From the NCBI GenBank assembly GCA_001725415.1, contig MEGH01000001.1, forward strand, positions 124,001-188,000: a stretch of DNA of 64,000 nt, in the 5' to 3' direction. Position numbers and translations under genes: made by a program. Below the pieces are notes generated by a model that saw only the letters and a program-made list of their open reading frames with translations, made no database searches and was not told the origin of the DNA. Shown in pieces: positions 31,967 through 41,670 of this stretch. The DNA is from Pseudonocardia sp. SCN 73-27 (GTDB taxonomy: Bacteria > Actinomycetota > Actinomycetes > Mycobacteriales > Pseudonocardiaceae). The stretch's first letter is position 1; each line of letters begins with the position of its first letter.

Positions 31967-34876
31967 ATGACCGACACCGCTCCCACGACACAGCCCGGGA
32001 CCGCACCCGCGGCGCCGGCTGCGTCCGCGCCCGCCGAACGTCCCGGGGGGCCCGTCGGCCACCCGCTGCCCGGCGCCCGCACCCACGAGCACCTGCGCAA
32101 CTTCCCACCGGTCTCGGACTGGGACGATCACGTCCAGTTCGATCCGAAGGCGCACCCGCGCAAGGTGCCCCGCTCGTACATGCTCGTACCGACCACCTGC
32201 TTCAACTGCGAGTCGGCCTGCGGGCTATTGGCCTACGTCGACAAGGAGGACCTGTCGATCCGCAAGCTGGAGGGCAATCCCGCCCATCCCGGCTCGCGGG
32301 GCCGCAACTGCGCCAAGGGGCCGGCCACCGTCAACCAGCTGGACGACCCGGAGCGCCTCCTGCACCCGCTGCGGCGGGTCGGCGAGCGCGGTGGCGGGCG
32401 GTGGGAGCGGGTCAGCTGGGAGACCGCCCTCGACGACATCGCCGGGCGGATCCGCCGGGCCATCCTCGACGGGCGCCACGAGGAGGTCATGTACCACGTC
32501 GGCCGCCCGGGGGAGGACGGCTTCGCCGAGCGGTTCCTGCAGGCCTGGGGCGTCGACGGGCACAACAGCCACACCAACGTCTGCTCGGCGGGCGCCCGGC
32601 TCGGCCAGACGCTGTGGGGTGGCTACGACCGGCCCTCCCCGGACCACGCCAACGCCAACGTCATCCTGTTGCTGTCCAGCCACCTGGAGACCGGCCACTA
32701 CTTCAACCCGCACGCGCAGCGGATCCTGGAGGGCAAGCAGGCCGGGGCGAAGCTGGTCGTACTGGATCCGCGGATGTCCAACACGGCCGGCCATGCCGAC
32801 GTCTGGCTCGCTCCGTGGCCGGGCAGCGAGGCGGCGATCCTGCTCGCCGTCGCCTCCCACCTGCTGCGCAGCCGCCGGATCGACGAGCCCTACCTGCGGC
32901 GCTGGTTCAACTGGCCGACCTACCTGCGCGAGCGCCACCCGGACGTGGAACCCACCTTCGACGCCTTCCTCGACCGGCTGGAGGCCGACTACGCCGGCTA
33001 CACCGTCGACTTCGCGGCGGAGGAGGCGCAGGTTCCGGCGGGGCGGATCGAGGAGATCGCGGAGCTGGTCGCCGGCTGCGACCACCGCCTCGCCGCCCAC
33101 GTCTGGCGCTCCGCCGCCGCCGGCAACCTGGGCGGATGGCAGGTGGCCCGTGCCCTGTGGTTCGTGCTGGCCCTGACGGGCTCGATCGGCACGGTGGGCG
33201 GGACCAGCCCCAACGGCTGGAACAAGTTCATCCCGCACGGTCCGGACGTCCCGGCCCACGACCACTGGAACCCGCTGCTCTGGCCGGCGGAGTACCCGCT
33301 GTCGACCAACGAGATGTCGATCCTGTTGCCGCACTTCCTGGAGGAGGGCCGCGGCCGGGTCGAGGTCTACTTCTCCCGGGTGTTCAACCCGGTCTGGACC
33401 TACCCGGACGGCTTCGCCTGGATGCGCGCGCTCTCCGACCCGGGGAAGGTCGGCCTGCACGTGGCGCTGACTCCGACGTGGTCGGAGACCGCGGAGTTCG
33501 CCGACTACGTGCTGCCCATGGGCCACGCCGCCGAGCGGCACGACACCCACTCCTACGAGACCCACTCGGCGAAGTGGCTGGGCTTCCGGCAACCGGTCCG
33601 CCGGGTCGCGATGGAGCGGCTCGGGCGGGAGGTCGCCGACACCCGTGAGGCGAACCCGGGTGAGGTCTGGGAGGAGAACGAGTTCTGGATCGAGCTGTCC
33701 TGGCGCATCGACCCGGACGGCTTCCTGGGGATCCGCCGGCACTTCGAGTCCAGGTACCGGCCCGGGCAGAAGGTCACGGTCGGGGAGTACTACCGGTGGG
33801 TCTTCGAGAACCGCGTGCCCGGCCTGCCCGAGAAGGCAGCCGCCGAGGGCATGACCCCGATGCAGTACATGCGCCGCTACGGCGTCGTCGAGGTCGCCTC
33901 CGACCTCTACCGGCAGGACGAGCGCCCCCTCACCGCCGAGGAGCTGGCCGGGGCCGAACCGGACGGCGAGGGCGTGCTGCGCACGCCCACCGATCTCGAC
34001 TCCGTCCCGCCGCTGATCGGGGAGGCCGGCGCCGTCGGCGTCCTGCACGAGGACGGCAGCGTCACCGCCGGCTGGCTCACCCCGTCGCGCAAGCTGGAGG
34101 TCTACTCCACCACGATGCGGGACTGGGGCTGGGAGGAGCACGCCACCCCCGGCTACATCCGTTCCCACGTGTCCCGGTCGGAGATCGACCTGGAGGCCGG
34201 CGAGCTGGTCCTGGTGCCGACCTTCCGACTGCCCACGCTGATCCACACCCGCTCGGGCAACGCCAAGTACCTCAACGAGATCTCCAACTCCCACCCGCTG
34301 TGGCTCAACTCGCGCGACGCCCGACGGCACGGCGTCGCAACGGGGGACCTGGTGCGGCTGTCGACCGCGATCGGCCACCTCGTCGCCCGGGTGTGGGTGA
34401 CCGAGGGCATCCGCCCCGGCGTCTGCGCCCTGTCCCACCACATGGGCCGCTGGCGACTGCACGGCAACGAGGGCAGCCGGTGGGTGCAGGGCCTGGTCGA
34501 CATCACTCATCCCGACGGGCCGGATTCCTGGCTGCTGCGCTATCGCGGCGGGGTCGAGCCGTTCGAGTCCGACGACCCGGACTCCTCCCGCATCTGGTGG
34601 ACCGATCCCGGGGTGCATCAGAACCTCGCCTTCGGGGTTCAGCCCGACCCGTGGTCGGGGATGCACTGCTGGCTGCAGAAGGTGCGGATGGAGAAGGCCC
34701 GCCCCGGCGACCGGTACGGCGACGTCTACGTCGACGCCCGCCGCTCGCGCGAGGTCTACCGGGAGTGGCTGGCCAGGGCCCGGCCAGCGCTCGGGCCCGG
34801 CGGGCAGCGCCGGCCCGAGTTCCTCATGCGACCGGTCAAACCGCGTCGCCGAGGTTTCCGGGTGACCCAGCCGTGA
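31967..34876 (+). CDS. Molybdopterin oxidoreductase, SoeA-like sulfite dehydrogenase subunit
   Basis: 969 residues of the DMSO-reductase superfamily: an N-terminal 4Fe-4S site (TCFNCESACGLLAYVDKED ... GRNCAKG), a likely Cys molybdenum ligand in SHTNVCSAGARLGQT, MGD-binding parts (ILLLSSHLETGHYFNPHAQR) and a C-terminal dinucleotide-binding domain. No twin-Arg signal, so it is cytoplasmic, as are SoeA proteins, which oxidise sulfite to sulfate; polysulfide and thiosulfate reductases of this family are exported. Context (SQR, persulfide dioxygenases, sulfite exporter) supports sulfite as substrate. The call at the level of substrate is inference. Confidence 0.8.
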   Translation: MTDTAPTTQPGTAPAAPAASAPAERPGGPVGHPLPGARTHEHLRNFPPVSDWDDHVQFDPKAHPRKVPRSYMLVPTTCFNCESACGLLAYVDKEDLSIRKLEGNPAHPGSRGRNCAKGPATVNQLDDPERLLHPLRRVGERGGGRWERVSWETALDDIAGRIRRAILDGRHEEVMYHVGRPGEDGFAERFLQAWGVDGHNSHTNVCSAGARLGQTLWGGYDRPSPDHANANVILLLSSHLETGHYFNPHAQRILEGKQAGAKLVVLDPRMSNTAGHADVWLAPWPGSEAAILLAVASHLLRSRRIDEPYLRRWFNWPTYLRERHPDVEPTFDAFLDRLEADYAGYTVDFAAEEAQVPAGRIEEIAELVAGCDHRLAAHVWRSAAAGNLGGWQVARALWFVLALTGSIGTVGGTSPNGWNKFIPHGPDVPAHDHWNPLLWPAEYPLSTNEMSILLPHFLEEGRGRVEVYFSRVFNPVWTYPDGFAWMRALSDPGKVGLHVALTPTWSETAEFADYVLPMGHAAERHDTHSYETHSAKWLGFRQPVRRVAMERLGREVADTREANPGEVWEENEFWIELSWRIDPDGFLGIRRHFESRYRPGQKVTVGEYYRWVFENRVPGLPEKAAAEGMTPMQYMRRYGVVEVASDLYRQDERPLTAEELAGAEPDGEGVLRTPTDLDSVPPLIGEAGAVGVLHEDGSVTAGWLTPSRKLEVYSTTMRDWGWEEHATPGYIRSHVSRSEIDLEAGELVLVPTFRLPTLIHTRSGNAKYLNEISNSHPLWLNSRDARRHGVATGDLVRLSTAIGHLVARVWVTEGIRPGVCALSHHMGRWRLHGNEGSRWVQGLVDITHPDGPDSWLLRYRGGVEPFESDDPDSSRIWWTDPGVHQNLAFGVQPDPWSGMHCWLQKVRMEKARPGDRYGDVYVDARRSREVYREWLARARPALGPGGQRRPEFLMRPVKPRRRGFRVTQP

Positions 34877-36000
34877 CCTCGCTGCTCGGCCGCCGTGTCG
34901 AGGTCGACGTCGGACACCTCCGCGCGGCGGTGGCCGCGGTGACCGACCCCGAGCTCGGTCTGCCGCTGGGTGAGGTCGACATGCTCGGCGAGGTACGGGC
35001 CGGTCGTAGCGGACGGGTACACATCGTTCTTCGGCTGACGACGGGGAGCTGCCCCCTCGCCGCCGAGCTGATCGACGCCGTGATCGACGCCGCTCGGCAG
35101 GTGCCCGGTGTTCGACAGGTCTCGGTCGACACCCAGGTGATGAGCGTCCGGGAGCGCACCGAGCTGGCCGAGCGGCTACGGCGAGATGCGCCACGGATCG
35201 ACTCGGTGCTCGTCGAAGGGCGACCGGCGGTCTACGCCGTGGCCAGCGGTAAGGGCGGCGTCGGCAAGAGCACCGTGACCGCCAACCTGGCCACGGCCCT
35301 GGCCGTGCAGGGCAAGCGGGTCGGGGTGCTCGACGCCGACGTCTGGGGCTACTCGATACCTCAGCTGTTCGGTGTTCGGCGCAACCCCGTCGTCCTCGGC
35401 GAGGCCATGCTGCCCGTCCCCGCGCACGGGGTGCTGCTCATGTCGGTCGGCTTCTTCGTCGACGAGGACAGCCCGGTCGTCTGGCGCGGCCCCATGCTGC
35501 ACAAGGCGCTCGAGCAGTTCCTGCGTGACACGCACTGGGGCCGGCTCGACACGCTCGTGGTCGATCTCCCGCCCGGGACCGGCGACGCGGCGCTCTCCCT
35601 GCTCGACCTGCTCCCCGACGCCGCGCTGCTCGCCGTGACGACCCCGCAGACGACCGCCCGGGTGGTGGCGCGGCGGATGGCGCGCATGGCCACCGACGCC
35701 GGGATGCCGATCGCCGGGGTCGTGGAGAACCTGGCTGCGGCGATCTGCCCCGCCTGTGGCGAGCAGACCGCTGTGTTCGGTGAGGGCGGCGGCGCGCTGC
35801 TCGCCGAGGAAGCCCACGCCCCGCTACTCGGACAGGTACCGTCCGACGCCGAGCTCCGTCGAGCGGCAGATGTCGGCGTGCCGGTCGTGCTCGCCTCACC
35901 GCAGTCCGCGTCGGCCCGCGAACTCACCCGGATCGCTGCCACGCTGCCGCCGCTACGGCGAAGCCTCGCCCACCGACCGCTTCCCCTCTCGGTGCTCTGA
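34873..36000 (+). CDS. Mrp/NBP35-type P-loop ATPase with MIP18 domain
   Basis: 375 residues. Residues ~8-95 form a MIP18/FSCA domain (VAAVTDPELGLPLGEVDML). An Mrp ATPase follows with the deviant Walker A AVASGKGGVGKSTVTANLA, a DADVWGYSIPQLFG switch region and ICPACGEQTAVFGEGGG near the C-terminus, giving the CxxC cluster-binding pair. Mrp proteins carry and insert Fe-S clusters. The GTG start overlaps the molybdoenzyme stop (GTGA), so it is coupled to it and probably serves that cluster-rich complex. Confidence 0.87.
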   Translation: MTSLLGRRVEVDVGHLRAAVAAVTDPELGLPLGEVDMLGEVRAGRSGRVHIVLRLTTGSCPLAAELIDAVIDAARQVPGVRQVSVDTQVMSVRERTELAERLRRDAPRIDSVLVEGRPAVYAVASGKGGVGKSTVTANLATALAVQGKRVGVLDADVWGYSIPQLFGVRRNPVVLGEAMLPVPAHGVLLMSVGFFVDEDSPVVWRGPMLHKALEQFLRDTHWGRLDTLVVDLPPGTGDAALSLLDLLPDAALLAVTTPQTTARVVARRMARMATDAGMPIAGVVENLAAAICPACGEQTAVFGEGGGALLAEEAHAPLLGQVPSDAELRRAADVGVPVVLASPQSASARELTRIAATLPPLRRSLAHRPLPLSVL

Positions 36001-36024
36001 TCGTCACCGGACGCCGGCGCTGGG

Positions 36025-37482
36025 TCACCGGAGGCTGACCGGGGCGGAGCCGGGGTTCACCTCCTCGCCGTGCTCTGCCTTCTCCTCGTGCCCGGTTGCG
36101 CGAGTGGTCAGCACCGCGGCCAGGGCTGCCCCGGCCAGGATCGCGACTGCTAGCCGCGGCCCGCCTGTGGGGCCGGGTAGCACGCTGAGGGCGAGGGTGA
36201 CCAGCGCGACGCCCAGAGCGGTACCGAGGCTGCGGGCCATGTTGACCAGGCCACCGCCAGTGGCTGCTGCCTTCAGCGAGATCGCGCCCATGACCTGGCT
36301 GTTGTTGGCGGGGCTGAACAGGCCGAGGCCGAGTCCGAGGAGAGCCAGGAGCCCGGCCATCCAGGGCGCGGTGAGGGGCACGACCAGCAGCGCGGCAAGG
36401 GCGGCGACCGCAAGCGCGGCACCGGCCGTCGAGCGCCGGCGGTCGGTCCAGCGAGGTGGCAGGACGCGTTCGGCCCCGGCTGCCGCAAGGGCGAACCCGG
36501 CAGGGAGCGCGGTCAGGACCAGCCCGGCGTGCATCGCCGACCCCCCGGAGCGGGTCACGACGAGCGGCACCAACACGAGCGGCCCGAACAGGACCAGATA
36601 GCCACACAGCGCGCCGAGTAGTCCATACGCCACCGTGCGGTCTGCCACCAGCGTCCGATCAAGCAGGGGTGTCGTCGCCCGGCGCTGACGGGCGACGAAC
36701 GCAGCCGCCGCCGCAGCCGCGACCACCAGGAGCGGAGCGGCCACCCACGCGGGCGGCCCGAGACCGGCGACCACGGACATCCCGAGCAGCAGGGTGGTGG
36801 TCGACGCGGCCAGCAGCAGGGTCCCGAGGTGGTCCCAGGGCCCGGCGGCGGTGCGGTGCCGGGTACGTGGGAGCAGGAACAAGCCTGCGACCACGGCCAC
36901 TGCGCCGATGGGGACATTGATGCCGAACACCCACCGCCAACCCAGCGTCGAGACCAGAATTCCGCCGATCGTCGGGCCCAGCGCCAGGCCCAGGGCCTGG
37001 GCGGCTGCCTGCACCCCGAGTGCTGCTCGGCGGCGTCCCTCGGGTGCGCTGGTCGTCACCAACGCAACGCTGTTGGCCTGTAGCAACGCCGCGCCGAGGG
37101 CCTGGACCAGGCGAAACCCGGTCAACGCGGCCAGCGATGGGGCAAGCCCGCAGGCCAACGACGCCAGCGAGAACACCACGAAGCCATAGGTGTAGGTGAG
37201 CTTGCGGCCGTGCACATCGGCCAGGCGGCCGACCGGGATCAGCAATGCCGTCAGGCCCAGCAGGTAGGCCAGTGACACCCACTGCACCGCGGCCAACGAG
37301 ACCCCGAACTCGACCTGCAGCGGCTGGTAGATCAGGGTGACGATGCTGGCGTCGAGCTGCCCCATGAACGCACCGAGACACACCGTGCCCACGGCCACCC
37401 AGCCGGCGTACGGCCAGTCGCGAACCAGCGCCGGCCGTGCCGGCTCACGGGTCAGGATTCCCCACCGGGCCGCGCTGCTCAT
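36025..37482 (-). CDS. MFS drug:proton antiporter, EmrB/QacA (DHA2) type
   Basis: 485 residues with 14 predicted membrane segments. DHA2 motifs: the first segment with LDASIVTLIYQPLQVEF (motif D1), loop motif GRLADVHGRKLTY, and motif C LGPTIGGILVSTLGWRW. Such proteins expel lipophilic drugs. ATG at 37482 overlaps the lgt stop, so the two genes are coupled downstream of lgt. The divergent MarR gene at 38438 is a candidate regulator. Confidence 0.87.
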   Translation of the reverse strand: MSSAARWGILTREPARPALVRDWPYAGWVAVGTVCLGAFMGQLDASIVTLIYQPLQVEFGVSLAAVQWVSLAYLLGLTALLIPVGRLADVHGRKLTYTYGFVVFSLASLACGLAPSLAALTGFRLVQALGAALLQANSVALVTTSAPEGRRRAALGVQAAAQALGLALGPTIGGILVSTLGWRWVFGINVPIGAVAVVAGLFLLPRTRHRTAAGPWDHLGTLLLAASTTTLLLGMSVVAGLGPPAWVAAPLLVVAAAAAAAFVARQRRATTPLLDRTLVADRTVAYGLLGALCGYLVLFGPLVLVPLVVTRSGGSAMHAGLVLTALPAGFALAAAGAERVLPPRWTDRRRSTAGAALAVAALAALLVVPLTAPWMAGLLALLGLGLGLFSPANNSQVMGAISLKAAATGGGLVNMARSLGTALGVALVTLALSVLPGPTGGPRLAVAILAGAALAAVLTTRATGHEEKAEHGEEVNPGSAPVSLR

Positions 37483-38309
37483 CGACGCAGCTCCGCCGAT
37501 TCGTCGGGCGGCTTCTGCGCGCTCGAGCGGCGCCGGATCAGGAAGACCAGCGCACCGAGGAAGACGACCAGACTCGTCCAATCGTTGAGGCGCAACCCCA
37601 GGACGTGGTTGGCATGGTCGACGCGCAGCGCCTCGACCCAGGCTCGGCCGGCGGTGTAGGCCGCCACATACAGGGCGAACAATCGGCCCCGGCGCAGCCC
37701 GAAGCGACGTTCCGCCCAGACCAGCAGCAAGGCGACGCCGACGTCCCAGAGGGATTCATAGAGGAAGGTGGGCTGATACATCGCAATATCGGGCGTATCG
37801 GGTGGACGATGCGCGGGATCGATTTCCAGACCCCACGGCAATGTCGTCGGGCCGCCGAAGAGCTCCTGGTTGAAGTAGTTGCCCCACCGCCCGATCGCCT
37901 GCGCCAGCACCAGTGGAGGGGCCATGGCATCGGCGAAGTCGGCCAGCCTGATGCCCCGGCGCCGGCAACCGATCCACGCGCCCAGCGCGCCGAGCGCCAC
38001 CGCTCCCCAGATCCCGAGGCCCCCGTCCCAGATGTACAGGGCGCGGATCGGCTCACGGCCGGGCGCGAAGTACAGCTCGGGATCGCTGATCACGTGGTAG
38101 AGGCGTCCTCCGACGATGCCGAAGGGAACCGCCCAGATCGCCACATCCAGTACGTCGTCCGCGGCGCCCCCGCGCGCGACCCAGCGCCTGCGGGTCCACC
38201 AGACCGCGACCGCGATCCCGAGGAGGATGCACAGCGCATACGCGCGGATCGGCAGCGGCCCGAGATGCCAGACTCCCTGCGGGGGGCTCGGTATGTACGC
38301 CAGGACCAT
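37479..38309 (-). CDS. lgt: Prolipoprotein diacylglyceryl transferase
   Basis: 276-residue membrane enzyme that attaches diacylglycerol to lipobox Cys. The Lgt signature GRWGNYFNQELFGGPTTLPWG and the early motif IRAYALCILLGI, together with about seven membrane segments, make the assignment firm. ATG at 38309. The pairing with a drug pump and MarR is unusual; in most actinomycetes lgt lies next to trpA or other housekeeping genes, so this may be a second copy. Confidence 0.92.
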   Translation of the reverse strand: MVLAYIPSPPQGVWHLGPLPIRAYALCILLGIAVAVWWTRRRWVARGGAADDVLDVAIWAVPFGIVGGRLYHVISDPELYFAPGREPIRALYIWDGGLGIWGAVALGALGAWIGCRRRGIRLADFADAMAPPLVLAQAIGRWGNYFNQELFGGPTTLPWGLEIDPAHRPPDTPDIAMYQPTFLYESLWDVGVALLLVWAERRFGLRRGRLFALYVAAYTAGRAWVEALRVDHANHVLGLRLNDWTSLVVFLGALVFLIRRRSSAQKPPDESAELRR

Positions 38310-38437
38310 GCGGGAGCGCTCCTCACACGAGGTCGACACGGGGCGCACAGTGCGAGCACCTGCGCCTCGGCTACCACGGAATCGTATCGGACACCGAAAT
38401 AATCGAAGACCGACGCACTTGTCGCTACGGTAGCGCC

Positions 38438-38944
38438 ATGAGCAATCAGCGCCCGGCCGAGAACGCCTCGCTCGACGCCCGCGCGCTCACCGCGGTCGTG
38501 ACCGGCCTGCGCCGCGTCCTGCGCACCAGCATTCGCACCGACTACCCCTGGGAGGCCCTCCCGATGGCGCAGGTCGAGCTGCTGATGACGGTGAGCGAGC
38601 ACCAGCCGGCCCGGATCGGTGAGCTTGCGGCCCGGCTCCGCCTGGCCCCGAACACCGTCAGCGGTCTCGTGCAAGCGCTCGTCGAGGCGGGCCTCGCTTC
38701 CCGTCGGACCAACCCGGACGACCGTCGGGCCAGCCTCGTCGCGCTGACCGACACCGGCGCCGAACTGCTCGACGGCTGGGACCGCGCGCACCAGGAGCGC
38801 ATCGACGCCGCGCTCACCGGTCTGCCGCCGCACGAACGCGAGGCGATCCATGCCGCGATCCCGGCACTGGCCGCCTTCGTAGAGCAGCTCCGTAGTACTG
38901 CCGACCAGCCGCCTCCTCCCACGCCGTGCTGCGGGGGCCGATGA
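38438..38944 (+). CDS. MarR-family transcriptional regulator
   Basis: 168 residues with a MarR winged helix (AQVELLMTVSEHQPARIGEL, AARLRLAPNTVSGLVQALVE, wing LASRRTNPDDRRASLVALTD). The tail ends PPPPTPCCGGR, with a Cys pair that could sense oxidation or metals (speculative). ATG at 38438, divergent from the lgt-MFS pair across a 128-bp gap, so it probably represses that pair. Confidence 0.87.
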   Translation: MSNQRPAENASLDARALTAVVTGLRRVLRTSIRTDYPWEALPMAQVELLMTVSEHQPARIGELAARLRLAPNTVSGLVQALVEAGLASRRTNPDDRRASLVALTDTGAELLDGWDRAHQERIDAALTGLPPHEREAIHAAIPALAAFVEQLRSTADQPPPPTPCCGGR

Positions 38945-39483
38945 GGTGACATGTCGAAATATGACCGCAGGCCGGCCCGCGCACGCGGCGTGCGGGAGAC
39001 TTCGTTCACGAAGGCGCCGACGCGTGGGGCTGTCCCTCAGCTCGTGGTCGCGTCCCAGCTCCGTGCGATGGGCGAAACTCTGTCAAGAGCCCTCGGGCCC
39101 GAGCCTACGACTACCCCTGGTCCTCAACGTCGAGTCACACCGGCGGACGGGGGCGCGGCGCCGGCCAGCGGGGCGACGCAGTAGCGGTGCCGCGGGACGA
39201 GTCGGAGGCTGCGAAGCTGACGCCCTCAGCTCAGCGCGCGCCACGGCAATGGTCACGCGACCGGTGAGGACGGTCGATGACGTCACTGATCTGGGTCGTG
39301 GCCGCCCGCGTGTTGGGTGGGCGCGCTCGCGCTGTTCGGGGCCGAACTGCTGTCAGAGATGGCTGGACCGGAGCGGGCTCGGGAGAAGGTCGTGCACACG
39401 ATCAGCTTCACCACTGGCCAGGCATCCTTGCTGCCCGCGCCGGGTAGCACGGGGCCGGCCTGATGCAGGCGCCGACCGGCTCG
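38945..39483. other. Unassigned stretch after the MarR gene
   Basis: About 540 bp with no recognisable gene. A short plus-strand run at 39330-39463 reads protein-like (ALFGAELLSEMAGPERAREK) and stops, but I cannot name it; it may be the tail of a broken gene. Confidence 0.3.
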
Positions 39484-39702
39484 TCAACCCTGATCTCCAC
39501 CGCGGCGCTGTGCCGCGAATTCCTCGCGCAGCCGGTTGATCTCCTCCAGGGCGGCGAGGTGGCGTTCCAGGTCCTCGTCCGAGCGTCGGCGCCCGTAGCC
39601 GGGCTCCCGGTACGGGCGCGCATCTTCGTCGGGGCCTGTGTATCCGCTTGGAGGTCCACGCCCGCAGTGCCGAACGGCCCCCCGATTCCGGGGGCTCGCC
39701 AA
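39484..39702 (-). CDS. Small hypothetical protein, helical and charged
   Basis: A 72-residue frame whose second half is strongly helical and charged (RRRSDEDLERHLAALEEINR, LREEFAAQRRGG). No family recognised and no clear ribosome binding site. It may be real or the end of a decayed gene; it is antisense to nothing else credible. Confidence 0.3.
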   Translation of the reverse strand: MASPRNRGAVRHCGRGPPSGYTGPDEDARPYREPGYGRRRSDEDLERHLAALEEINRLREEFAAQRRGGDQG

Positions 39703-39812
39703 GTGCAGACCGGCGCTGCAGAACCGGGTCCAGCGGCTCTGCCCGCGCTGTCGCGCTTGCCCTAGAACGGGTTCGGAGCCGGAAGCGGCACGGGCACGGG
39801 AGCGGGGACACC

Positions 39813-40280
39813 ATGAGCGAACAGCAACAGCCGGCGCCGATCGTGGTCGGCGTCAACGGATCGGTGCGAAGCATCAACGGATTGCGCTGGGCGGCCCGGC
39901 AGGCTCGGCTGACCGGCGCCGAGGTGCAAGCAGTGGTCGGGTGGGAGGTCCCTGTGACGATCATGGTGGTGCCGACCTATACCGAGGCGGACTATGCGCG
40001 CGACGCCCGCCAGGTCCTTGACCGGGCTGTCGCAGAGGTCCAGGCTGAGGAGCCGGATGTGCGGATCACCGCGCACCTGATCCAGAAGCGGGCCGGGCTC
40101 GCCCTCACCAACGCCGCGGAGGGCGCGCAGCTGCTGGTGGTGGGCAGCCACAGCTACAGCGGCGACGAGCTGCCCGGCGTGCACCTGGGCTCGGTCGCGT
40201 CCTACTGCGTTCATCACGCGTCTTGCCCGGTGGTCGTGATCCGCGGCCACCAGCTGCCAGCGACCGGGACCAGCGGCTGA
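39813..40280 (+). CDS. Universal stress protein
   Basis: 155 residues, single UspA domain: [20 protein letters not shown] at the start and [29 protein letters not shown] near the end, a degenerate form of the G-x2-G-x9-G(S/T) ATP loop. ATG at 39813 is preceded by GGAGCGGGGA. Directly followed by the broken ctaD piece. Confidence 0.87.
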   Translation: MSEQQQPAPIVVGVNGSVRSINGLRWAARQARLTGAEVQAVVGWEVPVTIMVVPTYTEADYARDARQVLDRAVAEVQAEEPDVRITAHLIQKRAGLALTNAAEGAQLLVVGSHSYSGDELPGVHLGSVASYCVHHASCPVVVIRGHQLPATGTSG

Positions 40281-40302
40281 TCCCATTCGTGACGGCCACC
40301 CG

Positions 40303-40824
40303 ATGCTGTTCGCGATCGGGTTCGCCGCCACGTTCCTCCTCGGCGGGATGACCGGTGTCCTGCTCGCGTCCCCGCCGCTGGACTTCCACGTCACCGACAC
40401 CTACTTCGTGGTGGCGCACTTCCACTACGTGCTGTTCGGGACGATCGTGTTCGCGACGTTCTCCGGCATCTACTTCTGGTTCCCGAAGATGACCGGCCGG
40501 ATGATGGACGAGACGCTGGGCAAGGTTCATTTCTGTCTGACGTTCGTCGGCTTCCACGCGACGTTCCTGGTGCAGCACTGGCTGGGCAACGAGGGCATGC
40601 CCCGGCGTTACGCCGACTACCTGTCGTGCCCGCCGCCGCGGCACGACTTCACCGAGCTGCCCCGGATCCGGTCCGAGCGGCCGGCGTTCGAGCTGCACCA
40701 CCCGCACCTGGTCGAGCAGTTCCTGCGCGAGGCACACGTCGACGGGCACCCCGCTCCATCAGAGGCCGCAGCCGAGCGAGTGGGGCGCGAGGAGCAGCCC
40801 GATGCCGATCCGCGCTCGCGCTGA
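40303..40824 (+). pseudogene. ctaD: Cytochrome c oxidase subunit I fragment with internal deletion
   Basis: Only the C-terminal third of CtaD remains: [40 protein letters not shown] (containing the heme-ligand His pair region), then [13 protein letters not shown]. The sequence then jumps in frame to [20 protein letters not shown], skipping the last membrane helix and ~45 residues. The N-terminal two thirds, with the copper-B His and Tyr, are missing. About 174 codons of ~560 remain, so it cannot form an oxidase subunit. Confidence 0.85.
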
Positions 40825-40959
40825 GCCGACTGCGCCGAACGAGTACGGAGGCGCGAGCCGCGACCGAGGCTTGCATGGCTGGCTCGGAGCAGGAAACGGG
40901 CGTGCACTGCGGTCACCGAGGAATCGTGCCTCAGCCGCAGGCCTTGCACTCAATCGCGT

Positions 40960-41568
40960 TCAGCGCGAGGCCACTTCGGGTGCGGTCGCGCAGACGAGGG
41001 TGTCGATTGCATACCGGAGCTTGCCGTCGACCTCGACCGGCCGGCGGACTCTTTCCGCGACCTGCACCTGAAGGCTGTGCAACAGCGAGGTGACCTGCGC
41101 CGGGGTCTGCAGCACGGCCGGGTCCTGCGGACCGCCGACCCCGCCGTCGAGGTTCGTCAGGTCGTGGGCCACCAGCAGGAACGTGCCGCCGGGCGCGAGC
41201 GCCGCGGCAGCCGTGCCGAGCGCCTGGCGTAGCTGCTCCTCCGGCAGTTGCAGGTAGGCCACGACGACCAGGTCGAAGGTCCGGCCCGGCTGCCACCTGG
41301 TCACGTCGGCGACGAGCAGGCGCACGTCCAGCCCGCGCTGGGCGGCCGCAGTTCGTGCCTTCTCGATGGCCACGGAGGAGAAGTCGACCCCCGTGACTGT
41401 CCAGCCCTGCTCGGCCAACCAGAGCGCGTTGCGACCCTCACCGCAGGCGAGGTCCAGCGCGCTGCCGGGCTGCAGGCCGGACACTTGGTCGGCGACCGTC
41501 CGGTTGGGGCCCGCCGACCAGACCAGATCGGATGCCGCGTACCGCTGGTCCCATCCTCGTGCGTCCAC
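40960..41568 (-). CDS. Class I SAM-dependent methyltransferase
   Basis: 202 residues of the Rossmann methyltransferase fold: motif I ALDLACGEGRNALWLAEQGW, motif II acidic TGVDFSSVAIEKA, motif IV FDLVVVAYLQLPEEQ and LAPGGTFLLVAHD. It begins WDQRYAASDLVWSAGPN, a layout seen in TehB/thiopurine-like methyltransferases that handle small thiols or metalloids; substrate not determinable. GTG at 41568 has AAGGAGG upstream. Confidence 0.85.
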   Translation of the reverse strand: MDARGWDQRYAASDLVWSAGPNRTVADQVSGLQPGSALDLACGEGRNALWLAEQGWTVTGVDFSSVAIEKARTAAAQRGLDVRLLVADVTRWQPGRTFDLVVVAYLQLPEEQLRQALGTAAAALAPGGTFLLVAHDLTNLDGGVGGPQDPAVLQTPAQVTSLLHSLQVQVAERVRRPVEVDGKLRYAIDTLVCATAPEVASR

Positions 41569-41670
41569 GCTGCCCTCCTTCGTTCGGCGTGACACAGGAC
41601 ATGGTGCCCGGGGGTACCTGTGGCCTGCGTCCATGGGTGGCGTACAGGAAGTCCGAAAGGGCAGAGTCCG

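Noticed and set aside
31967-34876. Nitrate reductase, formate dehydrogenase or polysulfide reductase as the molybdoenzyme
   Set aside because: No Tat signal, no narJ/narI or fdh partners, no selenocysteine position; sulfite-producing and sulfite-exporting neighbours favour a Soe-like enzyme, though a clade test would be needed to settle it.
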